Made by a program: the position numbers and the translations under genes. Of a DNA stretch of 64,000 bases, positions 53,968 to 63,585 are shown piece by piece. The notes beneath the pieces were generated by a model. That model worked only from the letters and a program-made list of their open reading frames with translations. It had not been told where the DNA came from and made no database searches. This DNA is from JAUXFS01 sp963772635 (GTDB taxonomy: Bacteria; Pseudomonadota; Alphaproteobacteria; Rhodospirillales; Defluviicoccaceae), in assembly GCA_963772635.1 (NCBI GenBank), contig CAVYYK010000017.1, forward strand, positions 1-64,000. The letters are read 5' to 3'. The first letter of the stretch is position 1. Each line of letters begins with the position of its first letter.

Positions 53968-54633
53968 ATGATTCTGGTCGGTCAGTTGGATTCGCCGTTC
54001 GTGCGGCGGGTGGCGGTGTCGATGACGGTGCTCGGGGTGGCGTTCGAGCGGGACCGGTCGTCGGTGTTTCGCAATTTCGGCGACGTGCGGCGGATCAACC
54101 CGCTCGGCCGGGTGCCGGCGCTGGTCCTCGACGACGGCACCGTGGTCGTCGACAGCACCGCGATCCTCGACTGGCTCGACGGCGAGGTCGGGCCGGAGCG
54201 GGCGCTGATGCCGCCGCCGGGGCCGGCGCGGACCGCGTGCTGGCGGCTGGTCGCGCTCGGTCTCGGCGCCGACGAGAAGCTGGTGGCGGTCGTCTACGAG
54301 CATCTGGTGCGGACGCCGGAGCAGCGCTCGGCGAGCTGGGTGGAGCGCTGCCGCGCCCAGGCCGAAGGCGCGCTCGCGGTGCTCGACGGGGCGGCGGCGG
54401 AGGCCCGGCCGTGGCTGCTCGGCGAGCGGATGACCCAGGCCGACATCACCGTCGCGACGATGCTCGGCTTCCTCGGCCTGGTCGAGCCGGCGACCGGCAT
54501 CGCCCCGCCCGACGACCGCCGGTGGCCGCACCTGGCGCGGCTCGCCGCCCGCTGCGAGGCCGAGCCCGCCTTCGCCGCCTGCTTTCCGCCGGAAACCGAA
54601 CGGCCGCTTCCCCCCGACTTCCGCCGCGGCTGA
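53968..54633 (+). CDS. Glutathione S-transferase family protein
   Basis: The start MILVGQLDSPFVRRVAVSMT behind AAAGGAGG gives 221 residues. The thioredoxin-like N-domain has SPFVRRVAVSM (Ser instead of Cys at the thiol position) and INPLGRVPALVLDDGTVVVD with the cis-Pro. The C-domain is helical (LLGERMTQADITVATMLGFL, the conserved N-capping/hydrophobic staple region). The substrate is unknown. A remote conjugation or stress role is likely. Confidence 0.85.
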   Translation: MILVGQLDSPFVRRVAVSMTVLGVAFERDRSSVFRNFGDVRRINPLGRVPALVLDDGTVVVDSTAILDWLDGEVGPERALMPPPGPARTACWRLVALGLGADEKLVAVVYEHLVRTPEQRSASWVERCRAQAEGALAVLDGAAAEARPWLLGERMTQADITVATMLGFLGLVEPATGIAPPDDRRWPHLARLAARCEAEPAFAACFPPETERPLPPDFRRG

Positions 54634-54672
54634 GCGGAATCAGTGATCTGGCGGCCTCGGGTCTGAGGGGGC

Positions 54673-55944
54673 TCAGATGCTCTTCCAAAGCAGATTGGCC
54701 GTGAATGCCGCCTGGTAGAGACGGGACATGATCGCCGCCGAGGCGACGGTCGCGGGATCGGTGATCGGAAGCGGTAGGTCGTCCTCCCGTCCCCCCGACA
54801 ACAGTTCGGCCATCGCTTTGCCATAAATCGTTCCCGGCGCGATTCCGCGGCCGTTGTAGGCGATCGGCGTGTAAAGCCCCTCGTCCAACCGGTGGATGCG
54901 CGGCAGGTGATCGGGGGTCATGGCGAACTGGCCATGCCAGGCCGTCTCGAATTCGACCTCGCCGAGATCGGGGAACAGGCGGTGGAGCGTGCGCGCGGCC
55001 CACCGGCTCGACAGCCCGTCATTGCCCCCGATCAATTTGCCCATGGACCCGATGACGATGCGTTCGAACGCGTCGCGGCGCAGCGAGAACATGATCAGGC
55101 CCGTGTCCCAAAGCCCCTGGCCTTCGCCGAGGATGCCTTTCGCGCGGTCGCCGAGAGGCCCGGTGGCAAGCTGAAAGAAGTGGATCAGGGTGTAGGTGTT
55201 CTTCAGCCCGGGCCACAGGTCGTCCGAATACGCGTTGGTGCCCAGAACAACCGAATTCGCCTTAACCGTGCCTTGGTCGGTCTCGACGATCCATTGGTTC
55301 CTTTCACGGCGCAGCTTTCTCGCCCGTGTTCCGGTGGAGATCTTCGCGCCGGCGCCAAGGGCCGCGCGGGCCAGTCCGCGGACATATCCCATCGGGTTGA
55401 TCATTCCCGCGCGGTGGTCGAGCAGGCCGCCATGAAAGGCCCCGCTGCCGATCTTCACGGCGGCTTCCTCGCGGGACAACAGATCGACGGGCGCGCCAAG
55501 GCGATGCCACTCCTCCGCCCGCCGTGCGAGGTCCTTGTAGCCCTTGGGAGAGTGGGCGGCGTGGATCGTGCCGGTGCGGGTGGCCTCGCAGCGGATCCGG
55601 TGGCGATCGATCAGCGAGAACACGTAACCGGGCGCCTCACCCAGCGTCCGGATCAGCGCCGACCCCCGTGCCTCACCCAGCTTCGCCCGCACATCCTGAG
55701 GCGGCAGCCACACCCCCGCATTCACCAGCCCGACGTTGCGGCCCGACCCGCCATGGCCGATGTGCTCCGCCTCCAGCACATGGCATTCGATCCCGCGCTC
55801 GGCTGCATGGAGCGCCGTCGAAAGACCGGTGTATCCGCCGCCGACGATCGCCAAATCGGTGGTGATATCGCCGTCCATCGGGGAGGAAAAATCGGGCTCT
55901 TCCGCGGACAGGTCCCAAAGCGAAATCGCCGATTTGTCATTCAT
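54673..55944 (-). CDS. FAD-dependent amine oxidase of the PuuB/DAO family
   Basis: The 423-residue product starts at MNDKSAISLWDLSAEEPDFS behind GGAAAGG. It has the FAD Rossmann motif LAIVGGGYTGLSTALHAAER, GSGRNVGLVNAG (shared with gamma-glutamylputrescine oxidase) and HGQFAMTPDHLPRIHRLDEG with AYNGRGIAPGTIYGKAMAEL near the FAD ribityl site. Likely substrates are gamma-glutamylated amines or D-amino acids; no pathway partner lies nearby. An IclR-type remnant lies just upstream. Confidence 0.85.
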   Translation of the reverse strand: MNDKSAISLWDLSAEEPDFSSPMDGDITTDLAIVGGGYTGLSTALHAAERGIECHVLEAEHIGHGGSGRNVGLVNAGVWLPPQDVRAKLGEARGSALIRTLGEAPGYVFSLIDRHRIRCEATRTGTIHAAHSPKGYKDLARRAEEWHRLGAPVDLLSREEAAVKIGSGAFHGGLLDHRAGMINPMGYVRGLARAALGAGAKISTGTRARKLRRERNQWIVETDQGTVKANSVVLGTNAYSDDLWPGLKNTYTLIHFFQLATGPLGDRAKGILGEGQGLWDTGLIMFSLRRDAFERIVIGSMGKLIGGNDGLSSRWAARTLHRLFPDLGEVEFETAWHGQFAMTPDHLPRIHRLDEGLYTPIAYNGRGIAPGTIYGKAMAELLSGGREDDLPLPITDPATVASAAIMSRLYQAAFTANLLWKSI

Positions 55945-56026
55945 GGCAAACCTTTCCGAACCAAAGAGCGAGTGATCGCCTGTCTCGGCGCCAACGACCG
56001 CGTCGGCTTTGCCGCCGCGCGGAGCT

Positions 56027-56188
56027 TCAGTTTGCACATTTCTTCGCTGCGGTCGTATGGAAATTCACGTCGGGCGCCGACAGGCCGATTGCGGCGATCG
56101 GTTCGCCGTTGGGAAGCCTGACGGCCGCACCAAAACCGCGAATGGGTTCCTGGTATTCGCCTTGGCGAACCTGGATGTCGTTGGACAT
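56027..56188 (-). pseudogene. Fragment of an IclR-type regulator (C-terminal domain)
   Basis: The 53-codon frame from ATG 56188 reads MSNDIQVRQGEYQEPIRGFG and AAVRLPNGEPIAAIGLSAPD, the pattern found near the end of IclR effector domains (a GEY..G..(A/G)APV...G..(V/I)AA(L/I)..S.P). The helix-turn-helix and rest of the domain are missing. It is best seen as the remnant of a regulator of the adjacent PuuB-like gene. Confidence 0.5.
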
Positions 56189-56306
56189 TCGAAGAGTCTC
56201 CGAATGTCGACCGCGTCACGGGAACCGGTGGACGGCTTCGGCGGCGAGGATCAGGTTGGCCCGGCCGCGGTCTTGATTAACAGGCGGTTAAGCGGCCGGC
56301 CGCCGT

Positions 56307-56714
56307 TCAATTCATCGGCGAACGCGGCGTCAGCCTGGCGAGCAGCGTCGGGTTGTGCCAGTGGGGCTGGCGGTCCTCGACGAGGATGCCGTGGCGGATC
56401 GCGGAGAGCGCCTCCGTCGGACAAATCGAGAGCTCGAGCCAGCGGGGAACCAGCACGTCGTTGAGATCGTCGCGAAGGGCGAGGGCGAGGCCTTCGAGGG
56501 TGGTCCATGGACGGCCGGCGAGGGCGGACAGGTAGCCGTCGAGGCAGACGGGCCCGAGGATCAGCTTGTCGGGGACGTAGCGGAGCGCCACCCGGACGCC
56601 GCCGAGGCCGGGCAGGGGCGGCGTTTCGGCCTCGATGCCGACCACGTAGTCGCTGTGGGTGTCGGGGTTGGCGTTGGTCGACAGCAGCCGGCGGGCCTGG
56701 GGCGCATTCATCAT
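56307..56714 (-). CDS. QueF-like T-fold protein lacking the catalytic Cys
   Basis: This 135-residue protein begins at MMNAPQARRLLSTNANPDTH, 5 bases after the fliK stop. GGVRVALRYVPDKLILGPVC and LDGYLSALAGRPWTTLEGLA, then DLNDVLVPRWLELSI, follow the pattern of QueF (7-cyano-7-deazaguanine reductase): VxIxYxPDK ... LYLxSF ... VNxI..DL. The stretch that carries the catalytic Cys in QueF (SLCPxTxQPD) is here ETPPLPGLGG, with neither Cys nor Asp. A reductase function is therefore unlikely. The role in a flagellar operon is unknown; the similarity is moderate, so the family call is tentative. Confidence 0.5.
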   Translation of the reverse strand: MMNAPQARRLLSTNANPDTHSDYVVGIEAETPPLPGLGGVRVALRYVPDKLILGPVCLDGYLSALAGRPWTTLEGLALALRDDLNDVLVPRWLELSICPTEALSAIRHGILVEDRQPHWHNPTLLARLTPRSPMN

Positions 56715-56719
56715 TCTTA

Positions 56720-58217
56720 TTACACGATCACGCCGAGGTGGCGGCCGGCGGCGGGCTCCGCGGCGACATCGACGAAATTGGGCGGGGCGGCCTGGAAGCC
56801 GACGCCGCCGGTGAGACCGGTGAACCCGCCGGTGTCCTTGAACAGGCCGCGGATGTGGTTGCGCATCGCCGCGGGCAGCGGGGATGCGCTGCGGACGATC
56901 AGGTCGAGCCGCCGGCCGGCGTCGCGGACCAGGCCGTCGAGCTGCAGCCGGCCGAGGCGGCTGAGCGAAACGTCGACGACGAACCTCTTGTCCTGGCGTT
57001 GCGGGGTGTCGTCGTCGTCGGCCGCCGGGTCGTCGTGGCGGCGGGTCCACAGGCGGATCATCTCGATCTCGGCGCCGGTGAACAGCGGCACCTGGGTGAC
57101 CCGCCAGTCGTTGGCGGCCGGTTCGTCGGCGGCGCGCGTCAGTACCCGGAAGTCGTCTCCGAGCCGGGTCGACAGGTCGGGGCGGGTCCGGTCGAGCGCG
57201 CGCACGGTCCCGTCGCCGAGCCAGCCGCGCACATCGCCGCCGCGGAGCGCCGAGAGGAAGAACAGGACGGCGGTGGTGAGGCGGGCGTCGGGGCGCGGCA
57301 AGATCGCCTCGACCAGCTGGCGCGCGGCAGCCGGATCGGCCGCGTGCAACGCCTCCACCGCCTCGGCGAGCGCCGGCCACCGCGAGGCGCCGAGAACATC
57401 CTCGTCGGCCAGCGGGAAGCCCGACACCGGGGACACAACGTCTGCCGGGGCCGCCGAAGGAGGGGCGGGCGGCAAGTTCGGAGCGCCGGTGATCTCCACC
57501 GTCAGCACGGTGCCTCGGGGCAACGTCGCCGCCGTCGTCGCCAGGGTGAGGACGCCGGCGGCGGTGCGCAGGATCGGCTGGCCGGCCGGGGTCGCGCCGA
57601 TCACCGTGCCGGGCAGGGAGCGGCCGGCGGCCAACGCGGTCGGCTCGAACGAGGCCGCCGCGGCGGCGGGCGGGGCAACCGTCGGCGGCTGCACCTGCGA
57701 CGATACGCAGGGAGAGTTGGCTGCCGGCGGGCAGCGTCGTCGGCGGACTTGCGGTCGCCGGTCCCGGGGGCGCCGGCTGCGCGGTCGCCGGCTGTGGGAT
57801 TACGCCGGAGATCCAAGGCGCCGGCCGGGCCAGGGTCGCGGTCAGCCTGACGCCGACGGCGATCGCGGGAACCCCGCGGACGGTTGCCGCATCGGGCAGC
57901 GGTTGCGGCGCGGAATCGGGCGAGGGTCTGCCGGCGTCGGCGATCTGCAGCTGAACCCTGGGGTTCAGCGTCTTGAGGACCAGCGCCAGCGCCGCCCCCT
58001 TGGCCAGCGGTGCCGGCGTCCGCACGTCGAGGGTGCCGACTTCGGTCCCGATCTGCGCCGATCCCCGTGCCGCCAGGGCGAGCACCACCCCCTCGAGGCG
58101 GCTTCCCAGCGGCAGCGCGAGCAGCGCCGGCGGCGGGTTGGCGACGACCGCCACCGGCGTCTGCAATGGTGTCGGCGAACCCTGCGGGGCCGGTGCCGGC
58201 GGCGGCACGGCGGTCAT
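56720..58217 (-). CDS. fliK: Flagellar hook-length control FliK-like protein, frame broken near 57690
   Basis: FliK measures hook length and switches export specificity. The N-terminal part is Pro/Ala-rich and low complexity (APAPQGSPTPLQTPVAVVAN), typical of FliK. One extra base near 57690 joins LRIVA to VQPPTVAPPAAAAASFEPTA. The C-terminal FliK domain is recognisable in FVVDVSLSRLGRLQLDGLVR and RRLDLIVRSASPLPAAMRNH, ending VAAEPAAGRHLGVIV. Rejoined length is ~498 aa. It lies between flhG and the QueF-like gene. Confidence 0.8.
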
Positions 58218-58254
58218 CGGTCGAGCCCTGGTCGTACCGTGGCCGATTGTCGGG

Positions 58255-59049
58255 TCATGCGGGAACTTCGAGAAGCTTGTCGGCGATCGCCTCGACGTCG
58301 GCGACCGCCTCGCTGGTCGGGTAACGGGTCAGCACCGAGGTCTGGCTGCGGATCGCCTCGCGCACCTTGGGATCGCGGCGGACGACGCCGAGAAGCGGCG
58401 GCGAGATCTTCAGGAACCCCTCGCAGGCCTTGTAGATGGTGTTGTAGGTGCGTTCGCCTTCGCGGGTGGAGTTGGCCATGTTGACGACGATGCGGATGTT
58501 GCTCCCCGGTCGGTCGGCGTTGGTGACCTTGATGAAGGCGTAGGCGTCGGTCATCGACGTCGGCTCGTCGGTGGCGACCACCAGGCAGGTGCCGACGTTG
58601 TTGGTCAGCTGGCGCACCGTCCGCTCGACGCCGGCGCCGAGGTCGAGGATGACGTTGTCGTAGCCCTGGGCGACCAGCGCCAGGGTATCGCCGAGATGAT
58701 GCAGCCGGCTGGGCGGGACGTTGGCGAGGCGGCCGGACCCGGAGCGGCCGGCGATGATGTCGAAGCCCCCGTCTTCGAACCGCATCGTCGCCTGGGCGAG
58801 GGTGAGGCGGCCGGTGAGCACCCCGCCGAGGTCGTGCTTCGGCATCAGTCCCAGCTGGATATCGACGTTGGCGAGACCGAGATCGCCGTCGAACAGCAGC
58901 GTTCGCCGGCCGGCCTTGGCGAGGGCGTGGGCGAGGGTGATCGCGAACCACGTCTTGCCGACGCCGCCTTTGCCGGATGCAACGGCAATCATGTTGCGAC
59001 CCTTGGCCAGGGCCGCCGGACGGAGGGCAGGGGAAGCGGCGGTCGTCAT
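58255..59049 (-). CDS. flhG: MinD-like ATPase FlhG/FleN
   Basis: FlhG sets flagellar number and place, working against FlhF. The 264-residue product has the deviant Walker A SGKGGVGKTWF (about 25-35), LLFDGDLGLANVDIQLGL, VILDLGAGVERTVRQLTNNV and VVNMANSTREGERTYNTIYK. The membrane-targeting amphipathic tail is weak. Its ATG overlaps the flhF stop by 4 bases (ATGA), which is the usual arrangement. Confidence 0.93.
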   Translation of the reverse strand: MTTAASPALRPAALAKGRNMIAVASGKGGVGKTWFAITLAHALAKAGRRTLLFDGDLGLANVDIQLGLMPKHDLGGVLTGRLTLAQATMRFEDGGFDIIAGRSGSGRLANVPPSRLHHLGDTLALVAQGYDNVILDLGAGVERTVRQLTNNVGTCLVVATDEPTSMTDAYAFIKVTNADRPGSNIRIVVNMANSTREGERTYNTIYKACEGFLKISPPLLGVVRRDPKVREAIRSQTSVLTRYPTSEAVADVEAIADKLLEVPA

Positions 59050-60035
59050 TGGGCTGCCTCTTTCAGGTAGGGTGTTGCTTGGGAGTCCGCTTGGTAGGGC
59101 ATGAGCAGTCGTGCCAGGGAAACCGGGTTGATCGCGGTCAGCCCGTCGGCGACGTGGGCATTGATGCTGACCTCGGTGAACGAAACGCCCGGGACCTCGG
59201 CCGCCGCCAACAGGCTGCCGAGCCTGCGGGCGATGTCGAGACGGGTCGCCAGCAGACGCCGGGCGCCGATGGCGGCGAAGCTGGCGGACATCTCGGCGGC
59301 CTCCATCGCGTCGCCGCCGGCGGCCAGCACCATCACCGGCGCGGCATCGGCGGCGCGGATCAGCTCGCGCAGATCCTCCATCTCGATGTCGCCGAACGGA
59401 TTGGTGCCGGCGGTGTCGATCAACACGCCGCCGCCGCTGGCTTTGCCGACCAGTTCGGCGAGGTCCGCCGGCGTGCTCGCCGTGGCCAGGTCGAGGCCGA
59501 GGATGCGGGTGAACGCCTGCAGCTGCTCGACGCCTCCCGCCCGGCGGGTATCGGTGGTGATCACCATCGGCGTGCGCCCGGCGCGGCGGGCGCGGGTCGC
59601 CAGCTTGGCGGTGGCGATGGTCTTGCCGGCGCCCGGCGGACCGATCAGCATCAGCGGTCTGGCGAAGTCCTTTTCGGCCAGCGGCTTGAAGCCGAACACG
59701 GTATCGAGGGCCCCGGCCAACGCCATCAGCGATCCCTCGCCGGCGAACCCGTCTGCGGTCTCGATCAGGCGATCGGCGGTTGCCGGCGGGACGCCATGGA
59801 AGGCAAGCGTCTGGCGCAGGCCCTCGGCGGTATCGACCGGATCGCCGCCTTCGCCGTCCCAGGTCCCGAAAGCCGCCTCGTCGGCGACCGGATCCTCGAG
59901 CGCGGCGGTGACCCGGGCTCCGGTGCCGTCGAAGCCCGCCTGGGTGGAAACGATGATAGCGTTCTCACCCATTTCCTGGCGCACCAGTTCCATGGCCATG
60001 GCCAGGGTCGGCGCGGAGTAGGTTTTCAGGCGCAT
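59046..60035 (-). CDS. flhF: SRP-type GTPase FlhF
   Basis: FlhF marks the polar site of flagellar assembly. The 329-residue product has the N-terminal MRLKTYSAPTLAMAMELVRQ basic region and the GTPase G domain with Walker A LIGPPGAGKTIATAKLA (about 131-147). DTRRAGGVEQLQAFTRILGL (the insertion-box-like DTxRxGAxEQL) and VLIDTAGTNPF complete the core. The NG-domain order is intact. It is downstream of flhA and overlaps flhG. Confidence 0.93.
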   Translation of the reverse strand: MRLKTYSAPTLAMAMELVRQEMGENAIIVSTQAGFDGTGARVTAALEDPVADEAAFGTWDGEGGDPVDTAEGLRQTLAFHGVPPATADRLIETADGFAGEGSLMALAGALDTVFGFKPLAEKDFARPLMLIGPPGAGKTIATAKLATRARRAGRTPMVITTDTRRAGGVEQLQAFTRILGLDLATASTPADLAELVGKASGGGVLIDTAGTNPFGDIEMEDLRELIRAADAAPVMVLAAGGDAMEAAEMSASFAAIGARRLLATRLDIARRLGSLLAAAEVPGVSFTEVSINAHVADGLTAINPVSLARLLMPYQADSQATPYLKEAAQ

Positions 60036-60053
60036 GGCAATCAGCGGCCTCGA

Positions 60054-62177
60054 CTATATCTGCCCGACGGTCTTGATCCGGGCTTTCGGAAAAATCTCGT
60101 TCTGCGACATCACCACCGACATCGGTCGAAAGCGGTCGACGATGGAGCGGACGTAGGGACGGACCGCCGGGCTGGTCAGCAGCACCGGGGCCTCGCCGGC
60201 CATCGCCTGACGTTCGAATGTATTACGCACGGTGTTAATGAACTCCTGCAGTTTGCTCGGCGGCATCGAAAGTTGGCGGTCGTCGCCGGTTCCGATCAGC
60301 AACTCGGCGAACGTCTGCTCCCACTCGGGGCTCAGGGTGATCAACGGGATGAACCCCTGATCGTTGGTGTTCATGGTGCTGATCTGCCGTGCCAGCCTGG
60401 AACGCACGTGCTCGGTGATCATGGTGATGTTGCGGGTGTGGCCGCAGGCCTCGGAGATGCCTTCGAGGATGGTCGGCAGGTCGCGGATCGAGATCCGCTC
60501 GGCCAACAGGCTTTGCAGCACCCGCTGGACGCCGCCGTGGGAGATCTGGTTGGGGATCAGGTCGGCAACCAGTTTCTGCTGGTCCTTCTCCAACTCGTCG
60601 AGCAGCTTCCGCGTCTCGGCGTAGGACAACAGATCGGCCATGTTGTCCTTGATCACCTCGGTCAGGTGGGTGGTGACGACCGTCGACGGATCGACCACCG
60701 TATAGCCGCGGAACAGCGCTTCTTCGCGGTTCGCCGCGTCGATCCACAACGCAGGCAGGCCGAAGGTCGGCTCGCGGGTCTTTTCGCCGGGGACGGTGAT
60801 CGCTTCCCCCCGCGGGTCCATGACCAGCAGCATGTTGGGCCTGAGTTCGCTTTGCCCGGCTTCGATTTCCTTGACCCGGACGACGTAGGTGTTGGCGGCG
60901 AGCTGCATGTTGTCCTGGATACGCACGCTCGGCATGACGAAACCGACCTCCGCGGCCAGTTGCCGACGCAGCGCCTTGATCTGATCGGTCAGTCTGTGGC
61001 CGTCGGCGTCGCCGTTGATCAGCGACAGCAATCCATATCCCAGTTCCAGGCGGATATCGTCGATGCGCAGGGCCGTCGAGATCGGCTCCTCGGCGATCGG
61101 CAAGGCTTCTGCGGATTCCTTGGCGAGACGCCCCTCCTCCTCTTGACGGCCGAGATCCCGGTTGACTCGCCAAGCCAGCCCTCCGGTGATCGCCGCCAAC
61201 AGCATAAACGGCAGGACCGGAATCCCCGGTAGCGCCGCCAGCGCCGCGAGCAGGAACGAGCTCATCGCCAGCACCTTCGGCTGGCCGCCGAGCTGGCGCA
61301 TCAGCGCCTTTTCGGTGGAGCCCTTGACACTGCCCTTGGTGACGATCATGCCGGCCGCGGTCGAGACGATCAGCGCCGGGACTTGGGTGATCAGCCCGTC
61401 GCCAACGGTGAGGCGCGTGTACGCGTCCGCGGCGGCGGGAAACGTCAGACCCATCTGGGCAACGCCGATGATCATCCCGCCGACGACGTTGATGAAAGTA
61501 ATCAGAAGGCCGGCAATGGCGTCGCCGCGGACGAACTTGGCGGCACCGTCCATCGCGCCGTAGAAGCTGCTCTCTTCCTCCAGCTCCATGCGCCGTGCCC
61601 GGGCCTGATCCTCGTCGATCAGGCCCGCCGAGAGGTCGGCGTCGATCGCCATCTGTTTTCCGGGCATCGCGTCGAGGGTGAACCGGGCGGAAACCTCGGC
61701 GATGCGCCCGGAACCCTTGGTAATGACCACGAAGTTGACGATCACCAGGATGGTGAAGACGATGATCCCGATGACGAAGTTGTTACCCATCACGAAGCCG
61801 CCGAACGCTTCGATCACCCGTCCGGCGGCCGCCGGGCCTTCGTGACCGTGGCTGAGGATCAGCCGGGTCGACGCCAGATTGAGCGCCAGACGGACCATCG
61901 TCGCAAGCAGCAGCACGGTCGGAAACACATTGAAGTCCAGCGGCTTGTCGACGAACAGGGCGGTCAACAGGATGAGCACCGAGAAGGCGACCGAAAACGC
62001 CAGGCTGATGTCGAGGAGCCACCGCGGCATCGGCAGGATGAGCACCATCAGAATCGTAACGACGCCCAGCGCGAGCATGATATCGCCGCGCTTGGTGATG
62101 TCCGCGAGGCGCAGGGCAAGCAGGCTTGCTATCATCGACGGCGGCGCGGACGGGGTCGCGGCGGAGCTTTCTGGCAT
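60054..62177 (-). CDS. flhA: Flagellar export gate protein FlhA
   Basis: FlhA is the main gate of the flagellar type III apparatus. The 707-residue frame is intact. About eight membrane helices fill residues 25-330, including LALGVVTILMVLILPMPRWL and LVIVNFVVITKGSGRIAEV. The FHIPEP signature RIAEVSARFTLDAMPGKQMA lies around 158-177. The cytoplasmic domain shows VMDPRGEAITVPGEKTREPT and NEIFPKARIKTVGQI at the end. It lies between flbD and flhF in the same orientation. Confidence 0.95.
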   Translation of the reverse strand: MPESSAATPSAPPSMIASLLALRLADITKRGDIMLALGVVTILMVLILPMPRWLLDISLAFSVAFSVLILLTALFVDKPLDFNVFPTVLLLATMVRLALNLASTRLILSHGHEGPAAAGRVIEAFGGFVMGNNFVIGIIVFTILVIVNFVVITKGSGRIAEVSARFTLDAMPGKQMAIDADLSAGLIDEDQARARRMELEEESSFYGAMDGAAKFVRGDAIAGLLITFINVVGGMIIGVAQMGLTFPAAADAYTRLTVGDGLITQVPALIVSTAAGMIVTKGSVKGSTEKALMRQLGGQPKVLAMSSFLLAALAALPGIPVLPFMLLAAITGGLAWRVNRDLGRQEEEGRLAKESAEALPIAEEPISTALRIDDIRLELGYGLLSLINGDADGHRLTDQIKALRRQLAAEVGFVMPSVRIQDNMQLAANTYVVRVKEIEAGQSELRPNMLLVMDPRGEAITVPGEKTREPTFGLPALWIDAANREEALFRGYTVVDPSTVVTTHLTEVIKDNMADLLSYAETRKLLDELEKDQQKLVADLIPNQISHGGVQRVLQSLLAERISIRDLPTILEGISEACGHTRNITMITEHVRSRLARQISTMNTNDQGFIPLITLSPEWEQTFAELLIGTGDDRQLSMPPSKLQEFINTVRNTFERQAMAGEAPVLLTSPAVRPYVRSIVDRFRPMSVVMSQNEIFPKARIKTVGQI

Positions 62178-62192
62178 GTCCGATCCAGGCCG

Positions 62193-63560
62193 CTAGACCG
62201 CGACGAGCTCTCTCTCGCCGGGTCTGGGCACGGCGAGACCCTCGTCGGTGTACTGGCGGAGCTTGTTACGCAGGGTGCGAATGGAAATGCCGAGAATATT
62301 GGCCGCGTGGGTGCGGTTGCCGAGGCAATGGGAAACGGTATCGATGATCAACTGCCTTTCCACGTCGGCGACGGTGCGGCCGACCAGACCGGTTTCATCG
62401 TCGCCGGGTGACCCGGGATCTCCGCCGAGCGCTGCCGTCGAGCTCCCCACCGCGCCTCCCGTGACGCCATTGATCAGGATCGCTTCCGGGCCGATCTCAC
62501 CGCCCGAAGCCAGCAACACCGCCCGGTGCATGGCGTTCTCGAGCTCCCGAACGTTGCCCGGCCAACGATACTCGAGCAGCCGCCGCCGGGTGTCGGCCGG
62601 GAGCGTCTTCGGCGCGAGACCATTGGCTTTGGCGTACTTGTCGGCGAAATGCTCGGCCAGTGGCTCGATATCCTTCGGCCGCTGGCAGAGCGGTGGAATC
62701 TTCAGCATCACCACGTTGAGCCGGTAATAGAGATCCGCGCGGAAAGCCCCGCTGGCCACGGCTTCCTCGAGATTGCGATTGGAGGTGGCAAGGATGCGGA
62801 CGTCCACCTTGACCGGCCGCGAACCGCCGACCCTGTCGATCTCCCGTTCCTGAACGGCGCGGAGCAGCTTGGCCTGGAGCCTGGGGTCCATCTCGCTGAT
62901 TTCGTCGAGCAGCAAGGTGCCGCCGTTGGCCTCTTCGAAGCGGCCGATGCGGCGGGCGACGGCACCGGTGAACGCGCCCTTCTCGTGGCCGAACAGTTCC
63001 GATTCGAGCAGCGCCTCGGGGATTGCGGCGCAGTTGACGGCGACGAACCGGCCCTCGGACCGGCGGCTCTTCGCGTGGACATGGCGGGCCATCATCTCCT
63101 TGCCGGTGCCGGATGCGCCGACGATCAGGACGCTGGCGTCGCTGGCCGCCACCTTGTCCGCAAGCGCCAACAGCTCGACCGTTCGCGGGTCCTCGTGGAT
63201 GATCGCATGGTTTTCCTCGGACACTGCCGACAGGACCGCGGCAATGAGGTCGGCATTGGGCGGCAGCGGCAGGTATTCCCTGGCGCCGGCCTTGATCGCG
63301 CGCACCGCGGCGCGGGTGTCGTTGCCGATACCGCAGGCGACCACCGGTACCGCGAACCGTTCGGAGCTCAGGCTCTCGATCAGTTTGGCGACATCGAGCT
63401 TTACGTCGATCAGCACCAGATCGGCGCCCTGGCCGGCGCGAAGGGACTTCAGGCCGGTTTCGATGTCGTCCGCCTGGATCACTTTCGCGCCACGCCCCAG
63501 AGCGATGGTGCTCGCCGCGCCGACCTGGCCCTCTAGGGTTCCGATGATGAGCAAGCGCAT
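62193..63560 (-). CDS. flbD: Sigma-54 activator FlbD (flagellar class III/IV regulator)
   Basis: FlbD activates late flagellar genes with sigma-54. The 455-residue product (start MRLLIIGTLEGQVGAASTIA) has a receiver-like N-terminus lacking the usual acidic pair, as in Caulobacter FlbD (IIGTLEGQ, LVLIDVKLD). The AAA+ domain has GASGTGKEMMARHVHAKSRR, the sigma-54 contact HEKGAFTGAVARRIGRFEEA, GGTLLLDEISEMDPRLQAKL and RWPGNVRELENAMHR. A Fis-type helix-turn-helix follows (HAANILGISIRTLRNKLRQY). It sits between motA and flhA. Confidence 0.93.
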   Translation of the reverse strand: MRLLIIGTLEGQVGAASTIALGRGAKVIQADDIETGLKSLRAGQGADLVLIDVKLDVAKLIESLSSERFAVPVVACGIGNDTRAAVRAIKAGAREYLPLPPNADLIAAVLSAVSEENHAIIHEDPRTVELLALADKVAASDASVLIVGASGTGKEMMARHVHAKSRRSEGRFVAVNCAAIPEALLESELFGHEKGAFTGAVARRIGRFEEANGGTLLLDEISEMDPRLQAKLLRAVQEREIDRVGGSRPVKVDVRILATSNRNLEEAVASGAFRADLYYRLNVVMLKIPPLCQRPKDIEPLAEHFADKYAKANGLAPKTLPADTRRRLLEYRWPGNVRELENAMHRAVLLASGGEIGPEAILINGVTGGAVGSSTAALGGDPGSPGDDETGLVGRTVADVERQLIIDTVSHCLGNRTHAANILGISIRTLRNKLRQYTDEGLAVPRPGERELVAV

Positions 63561-63585
63561 GATGGTCAGCTCCGTAACGGCATCG

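Noticed and set aside
57421..57435. CCGGGGACAC core inside the fliK-like gene
   Set aside because: Only a partial core, within a coding frame, with no second copy or inverted partner.
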